NCBI RefSeq assembly: GCF_000633255.1
Contig: NZ_AYMJ01000029.1
Span: 122,029 to 186,028 of the forward strand
DNA from: Pseudomonas sp. H1h
GTDB lineage: Bacteria > Pseudomonadota > Gammaproteobacteria > Pseudomonadales > Pseudomonadaceae
Direction of reading: 5' to 3'
DNA length: 64,000 nucleotides
Shown: piece after piece, positions 21,809 through 30,704 of the stretch
Position numbering within the stretch: the stretch's first letter is position 1
Layout of the letters: each line of letters starts with the position of its first letter
Translations under genes and position numbers: made by a program
The notes under the pieces: model-generated
The model's database searches: none
What the model was told of the DNA's origin: nothing
Seen by the model: the letters and a program-made list of their open reading frames with translations, nothing else

Positions 21809-22882
21809 TCAGTGCATCAGGGTCTGCAGGTCGAACGGATAGCGATAGGAAGCGGGATGACCCTTGGCTGACAGTTTGCGAAAATTTACCCCATAGCCTG
21901 CCGGTGACCCCATGGCCAGCATCTGCCGGGCACGGTTTTTGTCGATCAATTGCAACAGCGGCAACTGTCGGTCGCGACCGCCATAACGGTCCAGATCGAC
22001 GCCCTGTTGATAATCATGCAACTCCACCAGCGCCCAGCCGCCAAGGGTGAAATGCCCTCCCACCAGCGCGCTCAAGCGGCCATCGACCACCGCTTGCAAC
22101 GCCTCGGGCGAGGTATTGACCGCACTGAACAGAGCATCCTTGCCCGGCACCTTGCCAACTTCGGCAAACGCACGCATCGCACCGAATGCCATCTCATCAT
22201 TGGCTGACCACACCAGCGATACGTTCGGATAGCGCCTGAGCAGTTGTCGGGCCTGTTCGTAAGCGCGTTGTTGTGTCCAGCCGCTGTACACCAGTTGCCG
22301 CAACCGCACCTGCGGATGTTCGGCCAGGGCGCGCTGCATGCCACGTTCGCGCAACTGCGCCGACGGCGTGATCTTCAGACCGGAGAACGCCAGCGCCTCG
22401 ATCGGCTCGCCGCGGGCCACGGCGGGATGCAGGCGAATCAGCTCTTTCATCATCAGGTAGCCGCCCTCCTCGTCATTGGGCACCAGACTGCCAATGCGAT
22501 CGGCCCGCTCGCCAACCAGTGCCTGCTGATTGGGGGTCAGCACCGCGTTGACCATGAACAGCTTGACTCCGCTGCCTTCTGCCAGCCGCAGGATCTGCGG
22601 TGCAACGTACTGTTCGTTGACGAACATCAGGTAGTCGGGACGATTCGGTCCCTGCAGGGCAACCCTTGCCTGGGCCACGGTGAGTTCAGGCTGGCGCCGG
22701 GAATAGAGAATCTGCAAATCGATGCCCAGGTCTCGGGCAGCCGCCTGCATGAATTGCGAATAGCTGACCCAGAAGGCTTCCTGAGTCGAACCCGGATTGA
22801 GGAACAGCACCGACTCCGCTTGTGCCGCGGATCCGAAAACCGCGCCGAACAGCAGAAGGCTGAGGCGGACAAACTTCAACAT
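21809..22882 (-). CDS. Periplasmic substrate-binding protein (sugar-type, Peripla_BP_4-like)
   Basis: 357 residues with a clear signal peptide (cleavage after about residue 22, SAAQA-ES). The mature part has the two-lobed binding-protein pattern of the ribose/LacI-like class: VLFLNPGSTQEAFW at the start, SLVWSANDEMAFGAMRAF in the middle, and a gly-rich GGHFTLGGWALVELHDY near the end. No permease or ATPase gene is adjacent, so it may feed a distant transporter or act as the sensory partner of a signalling protein. The ligand cannot be read from sequence. Confidence 0.8.
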   Translation of the reverse strand: MLKFVRLSLLLFGAVFGSAAQAESVLFLNPGSTQEAFWVSYSQFMQAAARDLGIDLQILYSRRQPELTVAQARVALQGPNRPDYLMFVNEQYVAPQILRLAEGSGVKLFMVNAVLTPNQQALVGERADRIGSLVPNDEEGGYLMMKELIRLHPAVARGEPIEALAFSGLKITPSAQLRERGMQRALAEHPQVRLRQLVYSGWTQQRAYEQARQLLRRYPNVSLVWSANDEMAFGAMRAFAEVGKVPGKDALFSAVNTSPEALQAVVDGRLSALVGGHFTLGGWALVELHDYQQGVDLDRYGGRDRQLPLLQLIDKNRARQMLAMGSPAGYGVNFRKLSAKGHPASYRYPFDLQTLMH

Positions 22883-22999
22883 GAATGATCCGGGCCCAAG
22901 GAAAAATGGCCGCGCATTATAGCCCTCGAACCAGCGGCTATTGACGCCTGATCCCGTTTTTTGTCCGACAATCGTCGGAAGCGGACCCGGATCGGTCGT

Positions 23000-23113
23000 T
23001 TATTGATGACTGACCCAGAATACCGCTGTCCCTACAACGAGAATGATCAGGAACAGAATGGCCCACGCATCGACACTGCTATCGCTCTTTCTTGCCTTGG
23101 TCGGATTGCTCAT
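23000..23113 (-). CDS. Conserved-looking 37-residue membrane peptide
   Basis: Short frame MSNPTKARKSDSSVDAWA followed by a hydrophobic helix ILFLIILVVGTAVFWV and the tail SHQ. The ATG at 23113 is preceded by AGAGGCG. Charged N-terminus plus one membrane helix gives the profile of a real small membrane protein rather than a chance frame. It is divergent from cysI with about 290 bases between starts. Function unknown. Confidence 0.65.
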   Translation of the reverse strand: MSNPTKARKSDSSVDAWAILFLIILVVGTAVFWVSHQ

Positions 23114-23406
23114 TGCATCGCCTCTTGTCGGTTTTATCGGTGATTGCAGAAAGACTCGATCACAGTTAAGACGATGATTGTCCCCGCGACAAATGTGGGT
23201 TAATCAACAACCATTCTCGTTAGGCGATTTGGTTCTTTACATATACTCAAACATCACTTTTGCGCATAACTGCAAACGGGTATATTGCCCCGGCTCCGTT
23301 AGGGAGTGCGCGGCCGTGCGCGCGTAATTGCAGAGGCACCATCGGACTCCAGCAAGCGAAAACGCAGCGTTTTCCGAGTAGCCCAAAGCCTGAGAACAGG
23401 ACTTAT
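23114..23406 (+). promoter_or_regulatory. cysI leader region with a small hairpin
   Basis: The 293-base gap upstream of cysI contains no gene. Its first part is A+T-rich (TTCTTTACATATACTCAAAC near 23232) and probably holds the promoter. A perfect 8-base dyad GAAAACGC-A-GCGTTTTC at 23358-23374 lies in the likely 5' leader, 32 bases before the ATG. A regulatory role is possible but unproven; no CysB site could be assigned with confidence. Confidence 0.4.
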
Positions 23407-25065
23407 ATGTACGTATACGACGAGTACGATCAGCGGATCATCGAGGACCGCGTCAAGCAGTTCCGTGATCAGACCCGACGCTATCTGGCAGGTGAGCTGA
23501 GCGAAGAAGAATTCCGCCCCCTGCGCCTGCAAAATGGCCTGTATATCCAGCGTTTCGCGCCGATGCTGCGCGTGGCGGTGCCGTACGGCCAGCTGACTTC
23601 GCGTCAGACGCGCATGATGGCCAAGATTGCCCGTGACTACGACAAGGGCTACGCCCACATCAGTACCCGGCAGAACGTGCAGTTCAACTGGCCGGCGGTG
23701 GAAGACATCCCCGACATCCTCGCGGAACTGGCTACTGTGCAGATGCACGCGATCCAGACCAGCGGCAACTGCCTGCGCAACGTCACCACCGACCAGTTCG
23801 CCGGTGTCGCGGCCGACGAATTGATCGACCCGCGTCCGTGGTGCGAAATCGTCCGTCAGTGGACAACCTTCCACCCGGAATTTGCCTACCTGCCGCGCAA
23901 ATTCAAGATCGCCGTCAACGGTTCGACCGCTGACCGTGCGGCCATCGAAGTCCACGACATCGGCCTTGAGCCGGTACACAACGAAGCCGGCGAACTGGGT
24001 TTCCGCGTGCTGGTCGGCGGCGGCCTGGGCCGTACCCCGGTGGTCGGCGCGTTCATCAACGAGTTCCTGCCGTGGCAGGACCTGCTGAGCTATCTCGACG
24101 CAATCCTGCGGGTCTACAACCGCTACGGCCGTCGTGACAACAAATACAAGGCGCGGATCAAGATCCTCGTCAAGGCCCTGACGCCTGAAGTGTTTGCGCA
24201 GAAAGTCGATGCGGAAATGGAGCACCTGCGCGGTGGCCAGACTACCCTGACCGACGCCGAACTGCAGCGTGTGGCCAAGCACTTCGTCGACCCGGACTAC
24301 AAGGCGCTGGACAACCAGACTGCCGCTCTGGCCGAACTCGACAAAGAACATCCGGGCTTCGCCCGCTGGCGCAGCCGCAACACCCTGGCGCACAAGAAGC
24401 CGGGCTATGTCGCCGTGACCCTGTCGCTGAAGCCGACCGGCGTTGCCCCGGGCGACATCACCGACAAGCAGCTCGATGCCGTCGCCGATCTGGCCGACCG
24501 CTACAGCTTCGGTCAACTGCGCACCTCCCACGAGCAGAACATCATTCTGGCCGACGTCGAGCAAAGCCAACTGTTCACCCTGTGGGGCGAGTTGCGCGAA
24601 GGCGGTTTCGCCACGCCGAACATCGGCCTGCTGACCGACATCATCTGCTGCCCTGGCGGTGATTTCTGCTCGCTAGCGAACGCCAAGTCGATCCCGATCG
24701 CCGAATCGATCCAGCGTCGTTTCGACGACCTGGACTACCTGTTCGACATCGGTGAGCTGGACCTGAACATTTCCGGTTGCATGAACGCCTGTGGTCACCA
24801 CCACGTCGGCCACATCGGCATCCTCGGGGTGGACAAGAAAGGTGAGGAGTTCTACCAGGTGTCCCTTGGTGGCAGCGCCAGCCGTGACGCAAGCCTGGGC
24901 AAGATCCTCGGCCCGTCCTTCGCCCAGGACGACATGCCTGACGTGATCTCGAAGCTGATCGACGTGTACGTTGAACAACGCACCGAAGACGAGCGCTTCA
25001 TCGACACCTACCAGCGTATTGGCATCGACCTCTTCAAGGAACGCGTCTATGCAGCGAATCATTAA
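23407..25065 (+). CDS. cysI: Sulfite reductase hemoprotein (NirA/CysI type)
   Basis: 552-residue sirohaem and 4Fe-4S enzyme of assimilatory sulfate reduction, reducing sulfite to sulfide. The duplicated ferredoxin-like/sirohaem fold is recognisable, with STRQNVQFNWP in the first half. The cluster cysteines lie in CCPGGDFC (about residues 413-420) and GCMNAC (about 457-463). The start MYVYDEYDQRIIEDR follows an AGGA site and matches pseudomonad homologues, so an in-frame upstream extension is rejected. The next gene (DUF934) overlaps its 3' end by 17 bases, a conserved coupling in Pseudomonas. Confidence 0.95.
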   Translation: MYVYDEYDQRIIEDRVKQFRDQTRRYLAGELSEEEFRPLRLQNGLYIQRFAPMLRVAVPYGQLTSRQTRMMAKIARDYDKGYAHISTRQNVQFNWPAVEDIPDILAELATVQMHAIQTSGNCLRNVTTDQFAGVAADELIDPRPWCEIVRQWTTFHPEFAYLPRKFKIAVNGSTADRAAIEVHDIGLEPVHNEAGELGFRVLVGGGLGRTPVVGAFINEFLPWQDLLSYLDAILRVYNRYGRRDNKYKARIKILVKALTPEVFAQKVDAEMEHLRGGQTTLTDAELQRVAKHFVDPDYKALDNQTAALAELDKEHPGFARWRSRNTLAHKKPGYVAVTLSLKPTGVAPGDITDKQLDAVADLADRYSFGQLRTSHEQNIILADVEQSQLFTLWGELREGGFATPNIGLLTDIICCPGGDFCSLANAKSIPIAESIQRRFDDLDYLFDIGELDLNISGCMNACGHHHVGHIGILGVDKKGEEFYQVSLGGSASRDASLGKILGPSFAQDDMPDVISKLIDVYVEQRTEDERFIDTYQRIGIDLFKERVYAANH

Positions 25066-25543
25066 GAACAACGAGGTTGTCGACGAAACCTGGCACCTGC
25101 TGCCCAAGGACGCGACCCTCGACGGTATTTCCAACTGCGACGACCTGATCGTGCCGCTGGCCCTGTGGCGTGATCATGCTCACGCCCTGAAAGCCCGCGA
25201 CGGCGGCCTGGGTGTGTGGCTGGACGCCGATGAAGAAGCCGAGGAAATCGGTGACGACGTCGCGCAGTTCCAGGTGATCGCCCTGAACTTCCCGGCGTTC
25301 ACCGATGGCCGCAACTACTCCAACGCACGTCTGCTGCGCGACCGTTACGGTTTCAAAGGCGAACTGCGGGCGATTGGCGACGTGCTGCGCGATCAATTGT
25401 TCTACCTGCATCGCTGCGGGTTTGACGCCTTTGCCATTCGCGCGGACAAAGACCCGTACGAAGCCCTGGAAGGTCTCAAGGACTTCTCGGTGACCTATCA
25501 GGCCGCCACCGACGAACCGCTACCGCTGTTCCGTCGCCGCTAA
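25049..25543 (+). CDS. DUF934 family protein, partner of CysI
   Basis: 164 residues beginning MQRIIKNNEVVDETWHLLP. Family landmarks are FPAFTDGRNYSNARLLRDRY and the C-terminal FDAFAIRADKDPYEAL, both typical of DUF934. The family is almost always encoded directly after the one-subunit sulfite reductase and is thought to assist electron delivery or cofactor handling; no reaction is proved. The start overlaps cysI by 17 bases, so it is translationally coupled. A strong terminator follows. Confidence 0.9.
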   Translation: MQRIIKNNEVVDETWHLLPKDATLDGISNCDDLIVPLALWRDHAHALKARDGGLGVWLDADEEAEEIGDDVAQFQVIALNFPAFTDGRNYSNARLLRDRYGFKGELRAIGDVLRDQLFYLHRCGFDAFAIRADKDPYEALEGLKDFSVTYQAATDEPLPLFRRR

Positions 25544-25565
25544 GCTGTCAGGTTTACTGCGCACA

Positions 25566-25597
25566 CAAAAACGCCGGTCATTGACCGGCGTTTTTTG
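25566..25597. terminator. Bidirectional terminator between DUF934 gene and sohB
   Basis: Arms ACGCCGGTCA / TGACCGGCGT around a single base, flanked by AAAA on the left and TTTTTT on the right. It serves the convergent cysI and sohB units. Confidence 0.92.
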
Positions 25598-25608
25598 TGG
25601 CTGACTGT

Positions 25609-26640
25609 TTACCAGAAACGCTGTTGCGTCAGGCGACTCCACCAGCTCAGCAGCACGCGATCGACCGAACCGCTGGCCGCCATGCCGATGCGCTCCTGCA
25701 GGCTTTTGCGTTCGGCGTAATGCAGGTGGTAAACCTCGGCTTTCTTCGCCCGGTCAGCCAGGTATTCGTCGCTGGTCTTGAGTTCATCGACCAGTTGTTT
25801 GTCCAGCGCTGCAACGCCGAGCCAGACTTCACCGGTGGCCACTTCGTCGATAGCCAGTTGCGGGCGATAGCGGGCTACGAAGTTCTTGAACAACTGATGG
25901 GTGATGTCCAGGTCTTCCTGGAACTTCTCCCGGCCCTTTTCGGTGTTTTCGCCAAACACGGTCAGGGTGCGTTTGTACTCACCGGCGGTCAGCACTTCGA
26001 AATCGATATCGTGCTTCTTCAGCAGACGGTTGACGTTGGGCAACTGCGCGACCACGCCGATCGAGCCGAGAATCGCGAACGGCGCGCTGATGATCTTCTC
26101 GCCAATGCACGCCATCATGTAGCCGCCGCTGGCTGCGACTTTGTCGATGCACACGGTCAACGGCACGCCGGCCTCGCGGATGCGCGCCAGTTGTGACGAC
26201 GCCAGGCCGTAGCTGTGGACCATGCCGCCGCCGCTTTCCAGACGCAGCACCACTTCGTCTTTTGGTGTGGCGAGGGTCAGCAATGCGGTGATTTCGTGGC
26301 GCAGGCTCTCGGTGGCCGAGGCCTTGATATCGCCGTCGAAATCCAGCACGAACACCCGGGATTTGGCATCGGGTTTGTTCTTCTGCTTCTTCTCGGTCTT
26401 TTCCGATTTGGCCTGGCCCTTGCGCAGCGCCTTGAGCTGATCCTTGTCGAGCAAGGTCTGCTCCAGCCGCTCACGCAGGCCTTTGTAGAAATCGTTGAGC
26501 TTGCTGACCTGCAATTGCCCCGCCGACTTGCGCCGGCCCTTGCTGCGCAATGCAGCAAAACTGGCCAGCACCACCAGAATGGCGACCACCAGGGTTACGG
26601 TCTTGGCCAGGAAGCTGGCGTATTCGGTGAAAAACTCCAC
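25609..26640 (-). CDS. sohB: Inner-membrane serine protease SohB (signal peptide peptidase family)
   Basis: 343 residues, S49 family. An N-terminal membrane helix (about residues 10-30) is followed by a lysine-rich linker and the protease domain. AASGGYMMACIGEKI and APFAILGSIGVV contain the catalytic serine, and EYKRTLTVFG the general-base lysine. The gene starts with GTG, preceded by a strong AAGGAG site nine bases upstream. It probably degrades membrane-associated peptides or misfolded envelope proteins. It is a single gene with its own terminator. Confidence 0.9.
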   Translation of the reverse strand: MEFFTEYASFLAKTVTLVVAILVVLASFAALRSKGRRKSAGQLQVSKLNDFYKGLRERLEQTLLDKDQLKALRKGQAKSEKTEKKQKNKPDAKSRVFVLDFDGDIKASATESLRHEITALLTLATPKDEVVLRLESGGGMVHSYGLASSQLARIREAGVPLTVCIDKVAASGGYMMACIGEKIISAPFAILGSIGVVAQLPNVNRLLKKHDIDFEVLTAGEYKRTLTVFGENTEKGREKFQEDLDITHQLFKNFVARYRPQLAIDEVATGEVWLGVAALDKQLVDELKTSDEYLADRAKKAEVYHLHYAERKSLQERIGMAASGSVDRVLLSWWSRLTQQRFW

Positions 26641-26845
26641 AGAGACTCCTTAAAACAATGCGCGGATGCAAAAACACGCGCGGGATGGTTCCAGCATACC
26701 CATGCGCCGCCTTGTCGGCCAGCCGTGAAACCTCTGGCAACAGGCCTGTAACAAGCATTTCAAACAAGCGTATGTTTTTTCATTGACAGCACTCCATCAT
26801 CCTCATAACCTCGCCAAACCTTCAACGTACCGGGATGACGCGGAC

Positions 26846-27556
26846 GTGGGCAGCATCTATCTGATTCGACATGGCCAGGCCTCCTTCGGTGCAGACGACT
26901 ATGACGTCCTGTCGCCGATCGGTGTGCGCCAGGCAGAAATCCTCGGCCAGCACCTGGCCGAGCTGGGCATCAGCTTCGATCGCTGCCTGTCGGGCGAGCT
27001 GCGCCGTCAGCAGCACACGGCCACCAGCGCGCTGGAGCAATTGACCGCCAAAGGCCTGGCGGTACCGCCCCTGGAAACAGACGCTGCATTCAACGAGTTC
27101 GATGCCGAAGCGGTTATCCGCGCGCTCATTCCCGCCATGCTCGCGGACGAACCGGAAGCCATCGACATCCTGCGCAACGCCGCGCAGAACCGCGCCGAGT
27201 TCCAGCGCATCTTCGCTCTGGTCATCGAGCGCTGGCTGGATGGCACCTACGACACGCCGGGCCTGGAAAGCTGGCTGGGGTTCGTCGAGCGGGTTCAGGG
27301 CGGGCTGCAGCGCATCCTCGAACAGGCCGACGGCAACCAGAAAATCGCCGTGTTCACCTCCGGCGGCACCATCACCGCCCTGCTCCACCTGATTACCCAA
27401 ATGCCAGCCAGACAGGCATTCGAACTGAATTGGCAAATCGTCAACACCTCGCTCAACCAGCTGAAGTTCCGCGGTCGCGAGGTGGCTTTGGCCTCCTTCA
27501 ACAGTCATGCGCATCTGCAACTGCTGAAGGCTCCGGAACTCATCACTTTCCGCTGA
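26846..27556 (+). CDS. Histidine phosphatase family protein (phosphoglycerate-mutase-like)
   Basis: 236 residues. The family signature LIRHGQASFG is at residues 5-14, with the catalytic histidine in RHG. The second catalytic region is VFTSGGTITALLHL. The GTG at 26846 is favoured because the phosphatase fold begins at once (VGSIYLIRHG). An upstream TTG at 26783 in the same frame would add 21 residues lacking family character. The substrate is unknown; such proteins range from sugar phosphatases to general phosphatases. The SCP2 gene follows 64 bases later. Confidence 0.82.
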   Translation: MGSIYLIRHGQASFGADDYDVLSPIGVRQAEILGQHLAELGISFDRCLSGELRRQQHTATSALEQLTAKGLAVPPLETDAAFNEFDAEAVIRALIPAMLADEPEAIDILRNAAQNRAEFQRIFALVIERWLDGTYDTPGLESWLGFVERVQGGLQRILEQADGNQKIAVFTSGGTITALLHLITQMPARQAFELNWQIVNTSLNQLKFRGREVALASFNSHAHLQLLKAPELITFR

Positions 27557-27620
27557 GTCCGGATTACTGTGAACCTTGCTGTAATCACCCAGCTCCCATT
27601 ACCCAAGAAAGGATCGAACC

Positions 27621-27938
27621 ATGACCTCCGTAGCTGATGCCGTAAAAGCAATGCAAGCCAAGTTCAACCCAGCCGCCGCTGCCGGTCTGGATCTGGTCTT
27701 CGGTTTCAACATCACCGACGAAGACAAGCACTACGCGCTGATCGTCAAAGACGGTACTTGCGACATCCAGGAAGGTGAAAACGCCGACGCCAACTGCACC
27801 CTGGTGCTGGACAGTGCAACCCTGAAAGACATCGTCAGCGGTGAAACCGACGGCATGCAGGCGTTCATGGGCGGCAAGCTGCGCGTTGACGGCGACATGA
27901 TGCTGTCGATGAAACTGTCCGAACTGTTCCCGTCGTAA
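27621..27938 (+). CDS. SCP2 sterol-carrier-like lipid-binding protein
   Basis: 105-residue single-domain SCP2 fold: VADAVKAMQAKFNP, then GLDLVFGFNITDEDKHYALI, and the conserved end FMGGKLRVDGDMMLSMKLSELF. Such proteins bind acyl-CoA or other hydrophobic ligands in the cytoplasm. The ATG follows AAGAAAGGAT. A terminator lies just downstream. The specific ligand is unknown. Confidence 0.92.
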   Translation: MTSVADAVKAMQAKFNPAAAAGLDLVFGFNITDEDKHYALIVKDGTCDIQEGENADANCTLVLDSATLKDIVSGETDGMQAFMGGKLRVDGDMMLSMKLSELFPS

Positions 27939-27957
27939 GACGTCGCTCGGTTTGCAG

Positions 27958-27985
27958 AAAATCCCGCCCTGGTGGCGGGATTTTT
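27958..27985 (+). terminator. Intrinsic terminator after SCP2 gene
   Basis: Stem ATCCCGCC / GGCGGGAT with a 5-base loop followed by TTTT, 20 bases after the stop. The A-tract before the stem makes it partly bidirectional. Confidence 0.9.
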
Positions 27986-28017
27986 GCGTTCAGGCATCAA
28001 GGATTTCACTGAAGCAA

Positions 28018-28086
28018 CGACTGCCTTCGCGAGCAAGCCCGCTCCCACAATGGATCCGGTGGGAGCGGGCTTGCTCGCGAAAGCGT
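28018..28086. repeat. REP-like inverted pair
   Basis: GCGAGCAAGCCCGCTCCCAC and its near-perfect reverse complement lie a few bases apart, forming a strong hairpin between the SCP2 gene and the 3' end of the yejF-type gene. Confidence 0.93.
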
Positions 28087-28105
28087 CAGCTCTGGCAGCA
28101 GGTCA

Positions 28106-29680
28106 TCAACCGGCAAATGACGCGGCCAGCAGCTCCTGCGTATAGGGGTGCTTTGCCGCGCTGAAAAGATTGCCGGTCTCCCCGCGCTCCACCACCTGTC
28201 CTTCCTTCATCACGATCAGGTCATGTGCCAGCGCCCGCACCACCGCCAAGTCATGGCTGATGAACAGGTAGGTCAGACCATGCTCTTGCTGCAAGCGCCG
28301 CAGCAGCGCGACGATCTGCTTTTGTACCGTGCGATCCAGTGCCGAGGTTGGCTCATCGAGCAGGATCAAGTCCGGCTTGAGCACCAGTGCCCGGGCAATG
28401 GCGATGCGTTGCCGCTGCCCCCCTGAAAATTCGTGGGGATAGCGATGCCGCGTTGCCGGATCGAGACCCACTTCGAGCAACACATCAATGACCGCCTGCT
28501 CACGCTGCGTGGCATTCAAGTCGCTGTGTACCTGCAACCCTTCGGCGATGATCTGCTCGACGCACAGGCGTGGGCTGAGGCTGCCGAACGGGTCCTGAAA
28601 CACCACTTGCAGGCGTTTGCGCAGCGGCCTCAGTTGCTTGCCGCTCAACTGCTCCAGCGCCTCACCGGCAAAGCGAATGCTGCCCTCGGCGTCGATCAGC
28701 CGTAAAATCGCCTGACCCAATGTCGATTTGCCCGAACCCGACTCGCCGACAATGCCCAGGGTCTTGCCACGTTGCAGGCTCAGATCGATACCCTTGACCG
28801 CCTGCAGGTAAGTCTTCGGCCGCCACCCACCGCCGCCCAGACGAAAACGCACATTCAGATCGCGCACCTGCAACAACTCTTCGGTCGCGTCGAAACATAA
28901 GGCATGCCCGCCAGGTTCGGCATTCAGCAACTCGATGCTGTAAGGATGCTGCGGCGCGCGGAACAGCTGTTCGCACGATGCCTGCTCGACGATCACGCCA
29001 CCACGCATCACCGCCACCCGCTGGGCGATCGTGCGCACCAGATTCAAATCGTGGCTGATGATCAGCAGCGCCATGCCGAGCCGCTGCTGCAGCGCCTTGA
29101 GCAACAACAGAATCCTGCGCTGCACGGTCACGTCCAGCGCGGTGGTTGGCTCGTCGGCAATCAGCAACTGCGGTTCACAGGCCAGCGCCATGGCAATCAT
29201 CACCCGCTGGCGCTGGCCGCCGGAGAGCTGATGCGGATAGGCCTTGAGCCGCTCCCGAGGCTTGTGGATGCCGACCAGCTCCAGCAACTCCAGAATGCGC
29301 TCACGGGCTTGCGCCCCCGCCAGGCCTTTGTGCAGCGCCAGGCTCTCGCCGAGTTGCCGTTCGATCGTGTGCAGCGGATTCAGCGAACTCATCGGCTCCT
29401 GAAAAATCATCGCGATGCGGTTGCCGCGCAACCGGCGCAGATAACGCTCATGCACGCCGAGCAGTTCCTCGCCGTCGTAACGAATGCTGCCGTCGATCTG
29501 CGTGATGTTCGGGTCGAGCAGCTGCAGGATGCTGTGGGCGGTCACCGATTTGCCCGAGCCGGACTCGCCGACCAGCGCCAGGCACTCGCCCGGACGGATG
29601 TCGAGGTCGATGCCGTGCACCACTGGCTGGCCGTTGAAAGCAACGCGCAGGTCGCGTATTTCGATCAAGTGTTCAGACAT
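28106..29680 (-). CDS. yejF: Peptide ABC transporter, tandem ATPase (YejF type)
   Basis: 524 residues with two complete ABC ATPase modules. Walker A motifs GESGSGKS occur near residues 38 and 325, and ABC signatures LSGGQRQRV and FSGGQRQRI follow. The double-ATPase architecture is that of YejF, which powers uptake of oligopeptides (in E. coli including microcin C). The start MSEHLIEIRDL is chosen because it follows directly after the permease stop at 29682; an upstream start would overlap it. Last gene of the yejABEF order. Confidence 0.9.
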   Translation of the reverse strand: MSEHLIEIRDLRVAFNGQPVVHGIDLDIRPGECLALVGESGSGKSVTAHSILQLLDPNITQIDGSIRYDGEELLGVHERYLRRLRGNRIAMIFQEPMSSLNPLHTIERQLGESLALHKGLAGAQARERILELLELVGIHKPRERLKAYPHQLSGGQRQRVMIAMALACEPQLLIADEPTTALDVTVQRRILLLLKALQQRLGMALLIISHDLNLVRTIAQRVAVMRGGVIVEQASCEQLFRAPQHPYSIELLNAEPGGHALCFDATEELLQVRDLNVRFRLGGGGWRPKTYLQAVKGIDLSLQRGKTLGIVGESGSGKSTLGQAILRLIDAEGSIRFAGEALEQLSGKQLRPLRKRLQVVFQDPFGSLSPRLCVEQIIAEGLQVHSDLNATQREQAVIDVLLEVGLDPATRHRYPHEFSGGQRQRIAIARALVLKPDLILLDEPTSALDRTVQKQIVALLRRLQQEHGLTYLFISHDLAVVRALAHDLIVMKEGQVVERGETGNLFSAAKHPYTQELLAASFAG

Positions 29681-29681
29681 A

Positions 29682-30704
29682 TCAAGTCCTGGGGTCAAAC
29701 GCATCTCGGCAGGCTTCGCCGATAAATACCAACAGAGAAAGAATCAGCGCCAACGCAAAAAACGCGGTCAGCCCCAACCACGGTGCTTGCAGATTGCTCT
29801 TGCCCTGACCGATCAGTTCGCCCAGCGAAGCGCTGCCAGCGGGCATGCCGAAACCGAGGAAATCCAGCGCCGACAGCGTGGCAATCGCCCCGGTGAGAAT
29901 GAACGGCAGGTACGTCAGGGTCGCGCTCATCGCATTGGGCAGAATGTGGCGGCTGATCACCTGCGCATCGCCAACCCCCAGCGCTCGCGCCGCTTTCACG
30001 TACTCCAGGCCACGGCTGAGCAGGAACTCGGCGCGCACCACGTCAACCAGGCTCAGCCAGGAAAACAGCGCCATGATCCCCAGCAGCCACCAGAAGTTCG
30101 GCTCGACGAAACCGGACAGGATGATCAGCAGATACAACACCGGCAGCCCTGACCACACCTCCAACAACCGCTGCCCGAGCAGATCAACCCAGCCACCGTA
30201 ATAGCCCTGCAAAGCGCCGGCGACGATGCCGATCAGCGCACTCGCGGCGGTCAGCGCCAGCGCAAACAACAACGACACCCGCGTCCCGAAGATCACCCGC
30301 GCCAGTACATCCCGCGCCTGATCGTCAGTCCCGAGCAAGTTGCTCAGGCTCGGTGGACTCGGCGCCGGCTCGGTCAGGTCGTAATTCACCGTGTCGAAAC
30401 CGAACGGAATCGGCGCAAACCACAGACGCCCGCCCTGCCCCTCGATCAGTTGCCGCACCTGCGCACTGCGGTAGTCCGGCTGAAACGCCAGCTCACCGCC
30501 GAAATCCTGCTCGGTGTAGCGCTTGAACGCCGGGAAGTACCACTGGCCCTGATACTCGACCAGCAACGGTTTGTCATTGGCGATCAATTCGCCGCCCAGG
30601 CTCAGGCCGAACAACAGCAGAAACAGCCACAACGACCACCAGCCACGTCGATGCGCCTTGAACCGCGCCCAGCGGCGCTGTCCGATGGGAGATAGAGTCA
30701 GCAT
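29682..30704 (-). CDS. yejE: Peptide ABC transporter permease (YejE type)
   Basis: 340-residue inner-membrane permease. An N-terminal helix (WWSLWLFLLLFGLSLG) is followed by a periplasmic insert of about 100 residues (LIANDKPLLVEYQGQWYFP...), typical of YejE. Then come five helices and the EAA-like loop EYVKAARALGVGDAQVISRHILPN, which contacts the ATPase. The start MLTLSPIGQRRWARF overlaps the yejB stop in an ATGA, indicating coupling. Confidence 0.9.
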   Translation of the reverse strand: MLTLSPIGQRRWARFKAHRRGWWSLWLFLLLFGLSLGGELIANDKPLLVEYQGQWYFPAFKRYTEQDFGGELAFQPDYRSAQVRQLIEGQGGRLWFAPIPFGFDTVNYDLTEPAPSPPSLSNLLGTDDQARDVLARVIFGTRVSLLFALALTAASALIGIVAGALQGYYGGWVDLLGQRLLEVWSGLPVLYLLIILSGFVEPNFWWLLGIMALFSWLSLVDVVRAEFLLSRGLEYVKAARALGVGDAQVISRHILPNAMSATLTYLPFILTGAIATLSALDFLGFGMPAGSASLGELIGQGKSNLQAPWLGLTAFFALALILSLLVFIGEACRDAFDPRT

